This document shows, one piece after another, positions 21,273-31,818 of a DNA stretch of 64,000 nt. The translations under genes and the position numbers were made by a program. Numbering within the stretch: position 1 is the first letter of the stretch; the number at the start of each line of letters is the position of its first letter. Origin of the DNA: Rubrivivax sp. Lineage in GTDB: Bacteria; Pseudomonadota; Gammaproteobacteria; Burkholderiales; Burkholderiaceae_C. Location: the NCBI GenBank assembly GCA_022842595.1, contig JALHPF010000006.1, forward strand, positions 114,790 through 178,789, in the 5' to 3' direction. Under the pieces are notes generated by a model, which was given only the letters and a program-made list of their open reading frames with translations, had not been told where the DNA came from and searched no databases.

Positions 21273-22084
21273 GACGGACCGGCTGGCATTGGGTCTCTCG
21301 CGAAGCGAACACTGACTTCGCCGCTCACGATGCGGTGCAGGGCGGCAGCGCGCAGCCGCAGCGCCCCCTCAGCGTCGACGCCGTCGGCCAAGCCGGCCAG
21401 CGGCGGGTTGCCGTTGACCTGCACGGCCTGGCCGCGCAGCAGGTCGCGGTGGGCGTAGGCTGGGGCCAGCGGCGCAAAACCTTCCTGCTGAAAACGCAGC
21501 AAGGCCCGCAGCAGCGGCACGGCGACGGCAGCGAGCGCGCCTTCGGGCGTCGCGCCGGGCTGGACTTCCTGCAGGCAGGCGGTGGCCGTGCCGTCGGGCG
21601 TGGGCACGGCGGCAACGTTCAGGCCGACGCCCACGACGCAATGGCGCAGCGCGGCGCCGCCGGTGGTTTCGATCAGCACACCACCGAGCTTGCGGCCCTG
21701 GCCCGGCCCGTCCCAGAGCCACAGGTCGTTCGGCCACTTCAGGCCGATGGCGGGTGGCACCCCCGGCGGGCGCCGGCCCGGCGGGTCCAGCGCATCGGCC
21801 AGCGCCAGCCCCACCGCCAGCGACAGCCCTTGCCAGCTGGGCGGGGCCAGCGGCAGACCCAGCGAGAACGTCAGCGAAGCACCCGGCACGGCCTGCCAGG
21901 CACGGCCGAGGCGGCCACGGCCGGCGGTCTGGCTTTCTGCGACCAGCAGGCAGGGCGTGGTGTCGGTGCGGGCGCGCTCGACCAGGCGCGTGTTGGTCGA
22001 ATCGGTCTGCGCCAGCACCTGCAATTGCAGCCCCGGCAGGCAGGCCTGCAGGGCCTGTTGCAGTTCAACCGTGGGCCAGGGCAT
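21266..22084 (-). CDS. birA: Biotin-[acetyl-CoA-carboxylase] ligase, no DNA-binding domain
   Basis: Attaches biotin to the carboxylase carrier protein AccB via biotinyl-AMP. The catalytic core is clear: TDSTNTRLVER, the adenylate loop GRGRLGRAW, KWPNDLWLW and GRKLGGVLIET. At 272 aa it starts directly with the catalytic domain and lacks the N-terminal helix-turn-helix of E. coli BirA, so it cannot repress biotin genes in that way. The type III pantothenate kinase gene coaX, often next to birA in this order, is absent here; a SPOR-like small gene follows directly. Confidence 0.92.
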   Translation of the reverse strand: MPWPTVELQQALQACLPGLQLQVLAQTDSTNTRLVERARTDTTPCLLVAESQTAGRGRLGRAWQAVPGASLTFSLGLPLAPPSWQGLSLAVGLALADALDPPGRRPPGVPPAIGLKWPNDLWLWDGPGQGRKLGGVLIETTGGAALRHCVVGVGLNVAAVPTPDGTATACLQEVQPGATPEGALAAVAVPLLRALLRFQQEGFAPLAPAYAHRDLLRGQAVQVNGNPPLAGLADGVDAEGALRLRAAALHRIVSGEVSVRFARDPMPAGPSC

Positions 22085-22098
22085 GGTCAGGCGGTTGT

Positions 22099-22614
22099 TC
22101 AGCGGTTGCTGCGCCGCTTGGGAGCGAGCATCGTGCGACGGCAGTTGGGCGCGCCGCAGCGGCACTCGTATTCCTTCTTCAGCTTGGGGGTGTAGCGTTC
22201 GTCGATGACCAGGCCGTAGTCGTAGAACAGTTCCTCGCCCGGCTGCAGGTCGCGCAGCGCGTCGATGAAGACACGGCCGTCGGTCTCGTCGGCCTCGCAG
22301 TTGGGGTCGCAGGAATGGTTGATCCAGCGCGAGGCGTTGCCCCCGACGTTGGCGTCGATCACGCGGCCGTCGTCCAGGCTGAAGTAGAAGGTGTGGTTCG
22401 GCTGGCCGGGGTCGTGCGGGTGGCGGTCCATGGCCACGTCCCAGTCGATGCGCTCGCCGGTGTATTCGATGAGCCGGGTGCCGGCGGGTATGGCCTGCAA
22501 CGCAAAGACACCCTTGCCGTGCACGCCGCTCCTGCGGACCTGGATGCGGCGCGAATCGCCGGCAACAACGCCGGTGACAACGGCGGCTTGTGATGTCTTT
22601 GCCATTCGGTACAT
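22099..22614 (-). CDS. SET-domain protein with post-SET motif
   Basis: Predicted protein lysine methyltransferase of 171 aa. From residue 24 (IQVRRSGVHGKGVFA) the SET core runs through YTGERI, the pseudoknot motif NHSCDPNC (99-106) and GEELFYDYG (126-134). A post-SET CRCGAPNCRR (151-160) follows, with Cys residues to bind zinc together with the NHSC cysteine. In-frame ATGs at 22623, 22614 and 22605 are all possible; GGAA sits just before 22614. It lies 14 bp upstream of birA on the same strand and is divergent from topB. Substrate unknown. Confidence 0.85.
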   Translation of the reverse strand: MYRMAKTSQAAVVTGVVAGDSRRIQVRRSGVHGKGVFALQAIPAGTRLIEYTGERIDWDVAMDRHPHDPGQPNHTFYFSLDDGRVIDANVGGNASRWINHSCDPNCEADETDGRVFIDALRDLQPGEELFYDYGLVIDERYTPKLKKEYECRCGAPNCRRTMLAPKRRSNR

Positions 22615-22625
22615 TGATTCCATGG

Positions 22626-22656
22626 GCGTGCGCGCGTGGGTGCGTGCGTGCGCGCG
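22626..22656. repeat. Alternating purine-pyrimidine tract (Z-DNA-prone)
   Basis: Two alternating runs rich in GC and GT steps, 22626-22638 and 22640-22656, separated by one break, in the 117-bp divergent spacer between the SET gene and topB. Such sequences can flip to Z-DNA under negative supercoiling. It could also be simple-repeat drift. Confidence 0.55.
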
Positions 22657-22731
22657 AGAAAGCGGCGATTGTAGGCATGGGGCTCTGGCCACCAGGCCAA
22701 GGCGCCGCGGGGAAGACCAAACAAGGAAGAC

Positions 22732-25350
<2,619 letters not shown>

Positions 25351-25354
25351 CGGT

Positions 25355-25699
25355 GTGAAGCCCGCGCCCGCCCTGCAGCCGGGGGCCGTGCCGACCTGGC
25401 CCTGCCTGCAGGAGCTGGCCGGAGGCGCCTGCCGGCTGGCCTTGACCGTCGTGCCCAATGCCCGCCGCACGGGCGCCGACGGCCTGCATGACGGCTGTCT
25501 GCGCGTGCGCCTGGCCGCGCCGCCGGTGGACGGCCGCGCCAACGCGCAGCTGCTGGCCTGGCTGGCCGCTGAACTGCACCTGCCGCGCCGCGGCATCACG
25601 CTGCAGCGTGGCGACAGCGCCCGGCGCAAGTGGGTCGACATCGAGGCGCCGGCCGCTGCCGTGGCGGCCTGGCTCGCCACGCGGGTACCCGCGCCATGA
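25355..25699 (+). CDS. DUF167 (YggU-family) protein
   Basis: Small cytosolic protein of 114 aa from GTG 25355, 4 bp after topB. The core matches the DUF167/YggU fold: LTVVPNARRTGADGLHDG, LRVRLAAPPVDGRANAQLLAWLA, and ITLQRGDSARRKWVDI, corresponding to the family GxxxRxK turn. Function is unknown across the family. Its stop overlaps the next start by 4 bp, coupling it to the AEC transporter. Confidence 0.85.
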   Translation: MKPAPALQPGAVPTWPCLQELAGGACRLALTVVPNARRTGADGLHDGCLRVRLAAPPVDGRANAQLLAWLAAELHLPRRGITLQRGDSARRKWVDIEAPAAAVAAWLATRVPAP

Positions 25700-26670
25700 C
25701 GGTGGCGATCTTCTACAAGCTGCTGGCGATCTTCCTGACGGTGGGCCTGGGCTTCGCCGCCGGCCGCATGCGCTGGCTGGGCGACCTGCAGCAGGACCCC
25801 GCGCGGGTGCTGGGCAATGCCGCGTTCTATGTGTTCGTGCCGGCGTTGCTGTTCCGCACCACCGTGCGGCTGGACTTCGCGGCCATGCCCTGGCCCACGG
25901 TGGCCGCGTTCTTCGTGCCGGTGCTGGGCATGCTGGTGGGCGTCTACGCCTGGCAGCGCTGGCGCCCGGGTGGCCAGACCGACGGCCCGGCGGCGCCGGC
26001 GGTGCGGGCCATCGGCGCCAGCTTCGGCAATTCGGTGCAGATCGGCATTCCACTGGCTGCAGCACTGTTCGGCGAAGCCGGCCTGGGCATCCACATCGCG
26101 CTGGTGAGCCTGCATGCGCTGGTGCTGCTGTCGGTACTGACGGTGCTGGCCGAGCTGGACCTGGCGCGCGCCGGCGCGCCCGGGCGCGGCGCGCTGCTGC
26201 AGACGCTGGCACTCACCGCGCGCAATACCCTGGTCCACCCGGTGGTGCTGCCGGTGCTGGCCGGGCTGGCGTGGAACGCGACCGGCCTGGGCCTGCACCC
26301 GGTGGTCGACGAGACCCTGGTCACCTTGGGCTCGGCGGTGGTGCCGGTGTGCCTGGTGCTGATCGGCATGACGCTCGCCTACTACGGCCTGCAGGGCCGC
26401 GCGGCCGGGGCGCTGCGGCTTTCGGTGCTGAAGCTGGTGCTGATGCCGGCGGCCGTGCTGGTGGTGGCGCACTGGGGTTTCGGCCTGTCGGGCCTGCCGC
26501 TGCAGGTGGTGGTGGTGATGGCCGCATTGCCGGCCGGCAGCAATGTGCTGATCTTCGCGCAGCGCTACGCCACGCTGGAAGCCGAGGCGACGGCGACGAT
26601 CGTGTTTTCGACCCTGGGCTTCGTCGCCACGGCCTCGGCCTGGCTGGCCGTGCTGAGCTGGCTGGGCTGA
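25696..26670 (+). CDS. AEC-family (auxin efflux carrier type) transporter
   Basis: Inner-membrane carrier of 324 aa with about ten hydrophobic helices in two five-helix halves. The first helix FYKLLAIFLTVGLGFAAGR, the FGNSVQIGIPLAAALFG crossover in the middle and the final AALPAGSNVLIFAQRY are family features. Bacterial members move organic acids such as malate or malonate. The substrate here cannot be told. It is the last gene of topB-DUF167-AEC and ends in a terminator. Confidence 0.87.
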   Translation: MTVAIFYKLLAIFLTVGLGFAAGRMRWLGDLQQDPARVLGNAAFYVFVPALLFRTTVRLDFAAMPWPTVAAFFVPVLGMLVGVYAWQRWRPGGQTDGPAAPAVRAIGASFGNSVQIGIPLAAALFGEAGLGIHIALVSLHALVLLSVLTVLAELDLARAGAPGRGALLQTLALTARNTLVHPVVLPVLAGLAWNATGLGLHPVVDETLVTLGSAVVPVCLVLIGMTLAYYGLQGRAAGALRLSVLKLVLMPAAVLVVAHWGFGLSGLPLQVVVVMAALPAGSNVLIFAQRYATLEAEATATIVFSTLGFVATASAWLAVLSWLG

Positions 26671-26701
26671 ACCGCCCGCCTTCAGCCGCGCGGGCGGTTT
26701 T
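26671..26701 (+). terminator. Intrinsic terminator after the AEC transporter
   Basis: Perfect 9-bp stem ACCGCCCGC (26671-26679) with GCGGGCGGT (26690-26698), ending in TTTT on the plus strand. It starts at the base after the AEC stop. The stop codon of the convergent minus-strand gene lies in its loop, so the hairpin forms inside that gene's 3' end too. Confidence 0.85.
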
Positions 26702-27437
26702 CGCTGCTGGCCGCAGGGTGGGTCCGGCTGATGATCAGCCCGGCCTGCAGGTACAGGCCGTTCAGCAGGCGCATGGCCCGGCTGCGGTCGAAGCCGGGCC
26801 ATGCGGCGATGTCGCGCAGGTTGGCGTTGTCGCGCTGCAGCCGCTGCACCGCCGCGGCCAGCGTGCCTGCCAAGCCCAGGGCGGCGAGGTCGGCGCCCGG
26901 CGCGACGCGGTACGCCGCCACGCCGGCCACTTCGGGCAGCAGGTCTTCACGCGCACCACGCAGCGACAGTTCCCACAGCAGCGGGCCCAGCGGCGAATAG
27001 AGGTGGGCTTCGGCCTGGCGTGTGCCGGGCCCGTCGTCCGGGACGCCCAGCACCGCGGGTTCTACATGCAGCACCTGCAGGTCGGCCAGGCGCAGTTCCA
27101 GCAGCAGGCTCATCGGCAGCGGGCAGTGCACCAGCCGCTCGGCCGGGAAGACTGTCAGCGGCAGGGTGCGCAACTCGTGTTGCAGGTGCATGCGCAGCCG
27201 TTTGCCGTGGCGGACGGCTGCGGCCATCACTTCCAGCAGTTCCAGGGCTGGAGCCGGCCCTGCCGGAGCTTCGAAGCGACGCAGGTCCTGCACCAGGGAC
27301 GGGTTCAGCGACGAAAGGCGGGTACTCAGCCTGGCGGGTTCGGTCTCGGTCTCGTTTTCGTCGTGCAGGTAGCGCCTGAACGCGCTCACACGCATCAGCT
27401 CGGCGGCTTCGGCAGGGAGAGTGGGTTCGAAGATCAC
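26682..27437 (-). CDS. Hypothetical protein, 251 aa
   Basis: I do not recognise this protein. It starts at GTG 27437, is soluble and rich in Leu, Ala and Arg, with no signal or membrane helix. The N-terminal part contains an acidic HDENETETEP stretch. The C-terminal ~60 residues (DIAAWPGFDRSRAMRLLNGLYLQAGLIISR) look like a winged-helix or helical regulatory module. Codon use matches its neighbours and the frame is uninterrupted, so it is probably real. It is transcribed alone, with its own upstream spacer. Confidence 0.6.
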   Translation of the reverse strand: MIFEPTLPAEAAELMRVSAFRRYLHDENETETEPARLSTRLSSLNPSLVQDLRRFEAPAGPAPALELLEVMAAAVRHGKRLRMHLQHELRTLPLTVFPAERLVHCPLPMSLLLELRLADLQVLHVEPAVLGVPDDGPGTRQAEAHLYSPLGPLLWELSLRGAREDLLPEVAGVAAYRVAPGADLAALGLAGTLAAAVQRLQRDNANLRDIAAWPGFDRSRAMRLLNGLYLQAGLIISRTHPAASSENRPRG

Positions 27438-27567
27438 GACGTCACGGCCACGACTTTGATTTGCTCAGCGCAGGTAAATGGTGTCAACGCTGATTGGAAA
27501 GTTTGCTCCATGAAGTTTGACTGCGCCGAACTGTTTCAAATGTAATCAAAGGTTTCCTACTTTCGAT
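27438..27567 (-). promoter_or_regulatory. AT-richer spacer with a TTGACA -35 candidate
   Basis: A 130-bp spacer clearly less GC-rich than its surroundings, upstream of the 251-aa gene. On the minus strand it holds a perfect TTGACA at 27487-27482. The -10 position, 17-18 bp on (GCAAAT/CAAATC), is weak. An activator-dependent promoter would fit. Confidence 0.35.
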
Positions 27568-29022
27568 CTAGGGGGTGCTCCTGCCGGCGGCCTGAGCAAC
27601 CCGTTGCCAGAAGCGCGCGTCCTGCGCCGTGGCGAAGTTCACCCGCATCAGCGTGGTCGGCCGCGGCGTCGCGTGGAACAGTCGGCCCGGAGCAATCAGC
27701 CAGCCTTCATCCAGCAAGGTCTGGGCCAGTACCTCGGTGTCGGTGCCGACATCGACCCAGCCGAACAGGCCCTGCGGCGGCGCCACGAAGCGGCAGCCCG
27801 CCGCCAGCGCCAGTGCCACGGTGCGCGCACGCGCTCCGTCCAGGCGCTGCCCGACGCGGTCGGCGTGGCGGCGCAAGGCGCCCTGGTCCAGGCAATGGGC
27901 GATGGCCTGTTCCAGTGGCGCAGCGGTGGTCAGCGTGGCGAGCAGCTTGGTGTCGATCAGCCGTTCGGCCAATGCCGGCGCGGCGGCGACGAAGCCCACG
28001 CGCCATTGCGGCGCCAGGATCTTGCTGAAGCCCGAAATGAGCACCGTGCGCTGCAGGCCGTCCAACTGCGACAGCCGGGTGGCGTGCGGCGGCGCCAGCC
28101 AGGCGTAGGTGTCGTCCTCGGCGATCGTCAGGTCGTGGGCTTCGGCCAGGCGAAGCAGGCGGTGCGCGGTGGCCGGGCCGATCGAATGCCCGGTGGGGTT
28201 GTGCAGCACCGACACCGTGACATACAGGCGGGGGCGGTGGGCTTGCAGCAGCCTTTCCATCACGGCCAGGTCAGGGCCGTCGGCACCGCGCGGCACCGGC
28301 AGCACACGCAGCCCCGACAAGGCAAGACGGGCGAACTCCACCGCCCAGCCGGGTTCGTCGACGAGCACGGCGTCCCCTGGCCGCAGCAGCGTCCGCGACA
28401 CCAGGTCCAGCGCCTGCGTCGCGCCCACGGTGGTGACGATCTGGCCTGGCGCCGCCGCCACCCCCAGGTCGGCGAGGCGGCGCGACAGCGCGGCGCGCAG
28501 GCCCGGGTCGCCAGCCGGGTCGCCGTACCGCAGCCAGGCACGGGTGTCGCTGCCACTGCCCACCACCTGCCGCAGCGCCCGCTGCAGCAGTGCGCCATCC
28601 AGCCAGTCCTCGGGCAACGTGCCCATGCCCGGCGCGGGCAGGCCGCCCTGTGCCTGGAACATGCTGCGGATGAGGGCCGTGGCGTCCACCGGGGCAGCCG
28701 GGCGCGGCGCGGGCTCGGTGGCGCCGGCCTGGCGCAGGCCCGCGGCCGAGCCGGCTGGTGCCGGCCGGTCGCCGCGCACGAAAAAGCCCCGTTGCGGTCG
28801 CGCCTGGACCAGTCCCTGGGCCTGCAGCAGGTCGTAGGCGTCGACCACCGTGCTGGGGCTGACGCCATGACGCCTGGCCGCTTCACGTACTGAGGGCAGG
28901 CGTGCTCCGGCCAGCAGCAGGCGTTGCTGGATGCGCTCGGTGTAGCGCTGGGCCAGCTGTTCGGCGAGAGTAGCGCCGGCGTCGCGGGTGAGTGCGGGCT
29001 GGGCCGGCTGTGCGGTCGACAT
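27568..29022 (-). CDS. MocR-type regulator (GntR HTH fused to aminotransferase fold)
   Basis: Transcription factor of 484 aa from ATG 29022. The N-terminal GntR winged helix (LPSVREAARRHGVSPSTVVDAYDLLQAQGLV) is joined by a linker to a fold-type I aminotransferase domain, with the PLP lysine at Lys334 in SGFSKILAPQ. MocR proteins sense an amino acid or pyridoxal through PLP and often control a divergent operon. Here five overlapping genes for export and amino-acid-like metabolism start 75 bp away, so it is their likely regulator. The effector is probably an amino acid or amine handled by those genes (inference). Confidence 0.92.
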   Translation of the reverse strand: MSTAQPAQPALTRDAGATLAEQLAQRYTERIQQRLLLAGARLPSVREAARRHGVSPSTVVDAYDLLQAQGLVQARPQRGFFVRGDRPAPAGSAAGLRQAGATEPAPRPAAPVDATALIRSMFQAQGGLPAPGMGTLPEDWLDGALLQRALRQVVGSGSDTRAWLRYGDPAGDPGLRAALSRRLADLGVAAAPGQIVTTVGATQALDLVSRTLLRPGDAVLVDEPGWAVEFARLALSGLRVLPVPRGADGPDLAVMERLLQAHRPRLYVTVSVLHNPTGHSIGPATAHRLLRLAEAHDLTIAEDDTYAWLAPPHATRLSQLDGLQRTVLISGFSKILAPQWRVGFVAAAPALAERLIDTKLLATLTTAAPLEQAIAHCLDQGALRRHADRVGQRLDGARARTVALALAAGCRFVAPPQGLFGWVDVGTDTEVLAQTLLDEGWLIAPGRLFHATPRPTTLMRVNFATAQDARFWQRVAQAAGRSTP

Positions 29023-29023
29023 A

Positions 29024-29075
29024 GGCAATACAGATCACTGGTTTGTATGTTCAAGTGTATGGCTTCTGTATTGCC
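29024..29075. promoter_or_regulatory. Probable MocR operator and divergent promoter
   Basis: Perfect 11-bp inverted repeat GGCAATACAGA (29024-29034) and TCTGTATTGCC (29065-29075). Inside and across it, TGTAT occurs at 29044-29048, 29056-29060 and 29067-29071, plus its complement ATACA at 29028-29032. The plus-strand copies are 12 and 11 bp apart, about one helical turn. TTGTAT (29043-29048) and TGTATT (29067-29072), 18 bp apart, could be the -35/-10 of the LysE operon, so regulator binding would cover the promoter. Confidence 0.7.
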
Positions 29076-29096
29076 GCTATCGCCTAGACTGAGCCG

Positions 29097-29696
29097 ATGC
29101 CTGCTGCTGAACTTGCCGCCCTGTTCGTCTTTGCCAGCGCAATGAGCTTTACGCCGGGCCCGAACACCACGCTTTCCGCGGCCCTGGCTGCCAACCACGG
29201 GTTGCGCCACGCCATGCGCTTCGTGCTGGCGGTGCCTTTCGGCTGGGGTCTGCTGCTGCTGGCCTGCGTCTTGGGGCTGGGCGGCCTGGTGCAGGCACAG
29301 CCGGCACTGCGTGGCTTGTTGAAGTGGGGCGGGCTGGCCGTGATGCTGTGGCTGGCCTGGTCGCTGGCGCGGCGGCAGAGCCTGGGTGCTGTCGATGGCG
29401 TGCGCTTCGACGTCGGCTTCGGCCGCGGCGTGGCCCTGCAGTTCGTCAACGTCAAGGCCTGGATGAACGCGCTGCTCATCAGCGCCGGCTGGGTCACCGT
29501 GGCCGAGCCGGTGGGCCCGCGCCTGGCCGTGGTGCTGCCGCTGATGATGGCTTTCGGCTTCGCCAGCAACTTCACCTATGCCCTCGCCGGTTCGGCCTTG
29601 CGCCACTGGCTGGCCCAGGGCACGCGGCTGCGCAGCTTCAACCGCCTGATGGCCGCCGTGCTGGTGGCCACGGCCTTGTGGATGGCCTGGCTGTGA
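29097..29696 (+). CDS. LysE/RhtB-family exporter
   Basis: Inner-membrane amino acid exporter of 199 aa with six hydrophobic helices. The family signature is at the N terminus: FVFASAMSFTPGPNTTLSAALAANHGLRHA. The RhtB/LysE family exports Lys, Arg, Thr, homoserine or related compounds. First gene of a five-gene set; its stop overlaps the GTG of the next gene. Control by the adjacent MocR regulator is likely. Confidence 0.9.
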   Translation: MPAAELAALFVFASAMSFTPGPNTTLSAALAANHGLRHAMRFVLAVPFGWGLLLLACVLGLGGLVQAQPALRGLLKWGGLAVMLWLAWSLARRQSLGAVDGVRFDVGFGRGVALQFVNVKAWMNALLISAGWVTVAEPVGPRLAVVLPLMMAFGFASNFTYALAGSALRHWLAQGTRLRSFNRLMAAVLVATALWMAWL

Positions 29697-30619
29697 ACGA
29701 CCAGACGAAGGGCTTCGCGCTCGGTGCGCTGGGCGTGATGATGTTCGCGATGACGCTGCCGATGACACGGCTGGCGGTGGGCGATGCCAGCGCGCCGCAG
29801 CTGGCGCCGGCCTTCGTGACGGCAGCCCGGGCGGCGGTGGCCGGGCTGCTGAGCGCGATGTACCTGCTGGCGGTGCGGGCCGGGCCGCCGGCAAGGCGGC
29901 ATTGGCCGGCGTTGGCCGTGAGCGGGCTGGGCACGGTCATCGGCTATCCGCTGTTGCTGGCGCTGGCGCTGCGTTCGGTGGACGCGATGCATGCCGCCGT
30001 CGTCACCGGCGTGCTGCCGCTGGGCACGGCGGTGGTGGCGGCGCTGGCGCTGCGGCAACGGCCGTCGCTGGGTTTCTGGGCCTGTGCTGTGGCCGGCTGC
30101 GCCCTGGTGCTGGGTTTCGCGGCATGGCAGGGCGGCGGCCGCTTGTCGGCTGCCGATGGCCTGCTTCTGCTGGCGGTGCTGTCGACATCGCTGGGCTACG
30201 TGGCCGGCGCGCGCGTGGCCGCAACCGTGCCGGCGCAGCAGGTGATCTGCTGGATCCTGGTGGCTGGCCTGCCTCTGACCGTGCCTGCGGCCTTGTGGTT
30301 CTGGCCGGCGCCGGACGTGGTGATCCGCCCCGCGGCCTGGGGTGGCTTCGCCTACACCGCCGTGTTCTCGATGTGGCTCGGCTTCTTTGCCTGGTACCGG
30401 GGGCTGGCGCTGGGGGGCGTGGTGCGGGTGAGCCAGGTGCAGCTGCTGCAGCCGTTCCTGGCCCTGCTGTTCGCGGTGCCGGTGCTGGGCGAAAAGCTGC
30501 AGCCGGGCACCCTGGTGTTTTCGCTCGCCGTCATCGGCGTCGTGTTTCTGGGCCGGCGCATGCCGGTCGCTTCTCCAGCCGCCGTGGCTGCGGCTGGTCC
30601 TGCAAAGGTGTCCCCATGA
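29693..30619 (+). CDS. EamA-family (DMT superfamily) transporter
   Basis: Membrane transporter of 308 aa from GTG 29693, overlapping the LysE stop by 4 bp (GTGA). Ten predicted helices in two EamA repeats; the second repeat ends VQLLQPFLALLFAVPVLGEKL, a strong family motif. Many members export amino acids or metabolites, so the operon carries two unrelated exporters in tandem. Substrate unknown. Confidence 0.88.
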   Translation: MNDQTKGFALGALGVMMFAMTLPMTRLAVGDASAPQLAPAFVTAARAAVAGLLSAMYLLAVRAGPPARRHWPALAVSGLGTVIGYPLLLALALRSVDAMHAAVVTGVLPLGTAVVAALALRQRPSLGFWACAVAGCALVLGFAAWQGGGRLSAADGLLLLAVLSTSLGYVAGARVAATVPAQQVICWILVAGLPLTVPAALWFWPAPDVVIRPAAWGGFAYTAVFSMWLGFFAWYRGLALGGVVRVSQVQLLQPFLALLFAVPVLGEKLQPGTLVFSLAVIGVVFLGRRMPVASPAAVAAAGPAKVSP

Positions 30620-31818
30620 CTTGGCAAACGGCCCGTCGCGCCCAGCGGCTGAACCCTTCGGCGATTCGCGAGATCCTGAAACTGACCGAACGGCCCGGCA
30701 TCATCTCGCTGGCCGGCGGCCTGCCCTCGCCCGACGGTTTCCCGGTCGAGGCCATGGCTGAGGCCAGCGCACGTGTGCTGCGCGAGCAGCCGCGCGAGGC
30801 CCTGCAATACGCTGCCAGCGAAGGCTTCGGCCCGTTGCGCGAATGGGTGGCGGCCGACCTCGCCGCGCAGGGCCTGCAGGTCGACGCTTCGCAGGTGCTC
30901 GTCACCACCGGTTCGCAACAGGGGCTGGACCTGGCGGGCAAGCTGCTCATCGACCCCGGCAGCGCGGTCGCCGTCGAACAGCCCAGCTACCTCGGCGCGC
31001 TGCAGGCCTTTGCGCCTTACGAGCCCGAATTCCACCCGCTGGCCGGCGACGACGAGGGCCCGCTGCCCGCAGCCCTGGCCGGCGCACGTGGTGCCCGTTT
31101 TGCCTACCTGCTGCCCAACTTCCAGAACCCGAGCGGCCGCTGCCTGAGCGCGACGCGCCGTGATGCGCTGGTCGACGCGGCGCTGCAGTCGGGCTTGCCC
31201 GTGGTCGAGGACAACCCCTACGGCGAACTCTGGTTCGACGAGCCGCCGCCACCGCCGCTGTCGGCCCGGCTGGGCACCCAGGCGCTGTACCTCGGCTCCT
31301 TCAGCAAGGTGCTGGCGCCGGGGCTGCGGCTGGGCTACCTGGTGGCGCCGCCGGCGCTGTTTCCGAAGCTGCTGCAGGCCAAGCAGGCGGCCGACCTGCA
31401 CACGCCGGGCTTCAACCAGCGTGTGGTCTACGAGGTCATCAAGGACGGCTTTCTTGCGACCCACGTGCCGACCATCCGCGCCCGCTACCGGGCCCAGCGC
31501 GACGCCATGCAGGCCGCGCTGCTGACGCACCTGCCCGCCGGCTGCCGCTGGACCCAGCCCAGCGGCGGCATGTTCTTCTGGGTGACGCTGCCCGCGGGGC
31601 TGGACGCCACCGCACTGCTGCCGCGCGCCGTGGATGCGGGCGTGGCCTACGTGCCCGGCGCGCCGTTCTTTGCCCACGCCGGGCCGGGCAGCGCCGCCGC
31701 GCACACCTTGCGGCTGAGCTTCGTGACGGTATCGCCGGAACGCATCAACGAGGGCGTGGCCGCCCTCGGGCGCGTGCTGCAGCAGGCCCTGCAAGCCCTT
31801 GAAGGGGCCGCGCGATGA
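30616..31818 (+). CDS. PLP-dependent aminotransferase, LysN/2-aminoadipate type
   Basis: Fold-type I aminotransferase of 400 aa without a DNA-binding domain. The N-terminal INPSAIREILKLTERPGIISLAGGLPSPDGFP pattern (here LNPSAIREIL...) is typical of the class that includes 2-aminoadipate and kynurenine aminotransferases. The cofactor lysine is Lys231 in GSFSKVLAPG; NFQNPSGR and EDNPYGEL supply other cofactor contacts. The ATG overlaps the EamA stop (ATGA). It is a paralogue in fold of the divergent MocR regulator's effector domain. Confidence 0.9.
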   Translation: MTWQTARRAQRLNPSAIREILKLTERPGIISLAGGLPSPDGFPVEAMAEASARVLREQPREALQYAASEGFGPLREWVAADLAAQGLQVDASQVLVTTGSQQGLDLAGKLLIDPGSAVAVEQPSYLGALQAFAPYEPEFHPLAGDDEGPLPAALAGARGARFAYLLPNFQNPSGRCLSATRRDALVDAALQSGLPVVEDNPYGELWFDEPPPPPLSARLGTQALYLGSFSKVLAPGLRLGYLVAPPALFPKLLQAKQAADLHTPGFNQRVVYEVIKDGFLATHVPTIRARYRAQRDAMQAALLTHLPAGCRWTQPSGGMFFWVTLPAGLDATALLPRAVDAGVAYVPGAPFFAHAGPGSAAAHTLRLSFVTVSPERINEGVAALGRVLQQALQALEGAAR

